Under the pieces are notes generated by a model that was given only the letters and a program-made list of their open reading frames with translations, was not told where the DNA came from and did not search any database. The translations under genes were made by a program, and so were the position numbers. Of a stretch of DNA of 40,655 bases, positions 39,787 to 40,655 are shown piece by piece. Each line of letters opens with the position of its first letter. Positions within the stretch are counted from its first letter, which is position 1. The stretch covers positions 1 through 40,655 of the forward strand of contig JAEZJJ010000112.1 of assembly GCA_023436395.1 (NCBI GenBank). Reading direction: 5' to 3'. The stretch comes from Bacillota bacterium (GTDB taxonomy: Bacteria; Bacillota; Clostridia; Lachnospirales; Cellulosilyticaceae).

Positions 39787-40227
39787 ATGTCTCCATTTTC
39801 TAAGCCTTCTCATATAACAAGAAGGGCACCCAGTATGCCACCCAGTACGCCGCCTAGCATGCCACCTAGTTTTATACCTCAGAAGGGAAAGGGGAAAAAG
39901 TTAGGTATGACAGCACCACCAGGTTCTCAAGGGGGACCAGGTTTTGGAGGGCCACCAGGTTCTCAAGGGTCACCAGGTTCTCAAGGACCACAGGGTTTTG
40001 GAGGGCCACCAGGTTCTCAAGGACCACAAGGTTTTCCAAATCAGCCAGGAACGATGTTCCCTTGTGTGAATCAATTCGTATATATATGGCCAGTTAGAGG
40101 CCCTGGCTTTTGGGCATATATTACTTCTGTGGGGCCTGGCTTTATTACAGGCTTTCGTTTTAGAGGAAGACGTTTCCAATCTTTTAGAATGAATTTTAGA
40201 CAGATTGATGAATTCTTTTGCGCATAA
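39787..40227 (+). CDS. Collagen-like protein with aromatic C-terminal domain
   Basis: A 146-residue protein. The N-terminus is Pro/Ser-rich with a repeating PPS pattern (about 14-31), then a basic KGKGKK. Thirteen consecutive Gly-X-Y triplets (residues 46-84) repeat GSQ, GPQ, GFG and GPP. The C-terminal domain (about 90-146) is aromatic and Arg-rich: NQFVYIWPVRGPGFWAYITS, GFRFRGRRFQSFRM, IDEFFC. I recall similar C-terminal domains in small coat-associated proteins of Clostridia, but could not check this. No signal peptide. AAAGGAAGTG precedes ATG 39787. Collagen-like tracts are typical of exosporium filaments; a spore-surface role is inferred. Confidence 0.8.
   Translation: MSPFSKPSHITRRAPSMPPSTPPSMPPSFIPQKGKGKKLGMTAPPGSQGGPGFGGPPGSQGSPGSQGPQGFGGPPGSQGPQGFPNQPGTMFPCVNQFVYIWPVRGPGFWAYITSVGPGFITGFRFRGRRFQSFRMNFRQIDEFFCA
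39922..40038 (+). repeat. Collagen-like DNA repeat
   Basis: The motif CCACCAGGTTCTCAAGG or a close variant occurs four times, alternating with GGACC(A)CAGGGTTTTGGAGGG-type units. It encodes the 13 Gly-X-Y triplets and is a likely site of slippage. Confidence 0.85.
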
Positions 40228-40655
40228 GTTTAAAGTAAAAAGAGTTCTAATAGAAGGAATAAGCATATATAGCAAGGAGCTTTCAGCAATATTTATCAGA
40301 TGAATAACAAAAAGAGGGGGGCCCAATGAATCAATGAGATGAGTTGGTACCTCTCTTTTGTGTATCAGTCCCTTAAATTCAAGGTTTTATATGATATGAA
40401 TGATGATCATAGCCTTAAGCTGTCATTAAATAGGGAAAACAATCTTTCAATACTGTTAGATTTACTTGAAGACTAGAAAGGTTATGGACACCTATGAGCG
40501 CTATAATAGAGTTATAAACGAAGGGAGAGATAGTGTGATAAAAGAAGCCTAGAAGCGGGCATGATAAACAAGCCCTTGGAAATCTCCAAAAAGCGACAAA
40601 TAGTATATTAAGTTTTATACCTTAGGCTAAGTAGGAGAAGGTGTAGGATCTAAAA
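40228..40655. other. Downstream region with repeat copy 2 and decayed sequence
   Basis: 40297-40390 is the second copy of the 95-bp terminator repeat from 36504-36598, with several changes in the stem, so terminator strength is reduced. After it are only short open stretches with stops between them (MNDDHSLKLSLNRENN at 40398 and MDTYERYNRVINEGRD at 40487), lacking good binding sites. They look like gene debris; I cannot name a parent. Confidence 0.55.

Noticed and set aside
39922..40038. Possible CRISPR-like direct repeats
   Set aside because: The repeats are in frame, encode Gly-X-Y triplets and have no unique spacers.
40398..40620. Short open frames that might form a frameshifted gene at the window end
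   Set aside because: The pieces are under 30 codons, lack binding sites, and no parent family could be recognised.

Overview
The window looks like chromosome from a low-GC, Gram-positive, spore-forming anaerobe of the Clostridia (Lachnospirales; a Cellulosilyticum-like organism would fit). The basis is AT-rich DNA, strong AGGAGG-type ribosome binding sites, TTGaca/TAtaAT promoters, a TatD - YabE - RsmA set, S-layer-homology and copper-amine-oxidase-like surface modules, and a collagen-like coat-type protein. The genus is an inference from gene content, not a search result.

Layout. (1) 1-15.6 kb: the end of a surface protein with a copper-amine-oxidase-like domain, tatD, the cell-wall protein yabE, an ABC exporter, a frameshifted chemoreceptor pseudogene on the minus strand, a three-gene polar amino acid ABC importer, a second copper-amine-oxidase-like exported protein, an intact chemoreceptor, an S66 LD-carboxypeptidase-like peptidase and rsmA. 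(2) 15.6-24.3 kb: an OmpR-type two-component system on the minus strand, divergent from a 731-residue lipoprotein (probable propeller region plus solute-binding domain). Then comes an operon of two sugar-type ABC permeases, an HlyD-like adaptor and a MacB-core-like membrane protein. Both forward transcription units start with the same promoter-operator: two AGAGGTT-type direct repeats 11 bp apart, ending 7 nt before a -10 box, which suggests both are activated by the adjacent response regulator. (3) 24.4-28.6 kb: an FMN riboswitch with two intrinsic terminators, followed by ribD, ribE, ribBA and ribH. (4) 28.6-34.3 kb: two 80-residue stand-alone tail-collar proteins and a discoidin/cadherin-like protein without a signal peptide, behind a promoter that reads as both sigma-A and sigma-E type; then a 993-residue SLH surface protein. 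(5) 34.3-40.6 kb: a PhzF-like enzyme, a Gfo/Idh/MocA oxidoreductase, a catalase - DUF454 operon on the minus strand, a small unknown gene and a collagen-like protein.

The most unusual feature at large scale is that intergenic regions carry diverged, truncated copies of genes found intact in the same window: the 3' end of the PhzF-like gene, two pieces of the Gfo/Idh gene, the 3' end of rsmA, the tail of the MacB-core gene and two terminator hairpins. Their order suggests that an ancestral phzF - Gfo/Idh segment was duplicated more than once. The extra copies then decayed and were split by the riboflavin/surface-protein block and by the collagen-like gene block. No tRNA, rRNA, CRISPR array, transposase or prophage module was seen.
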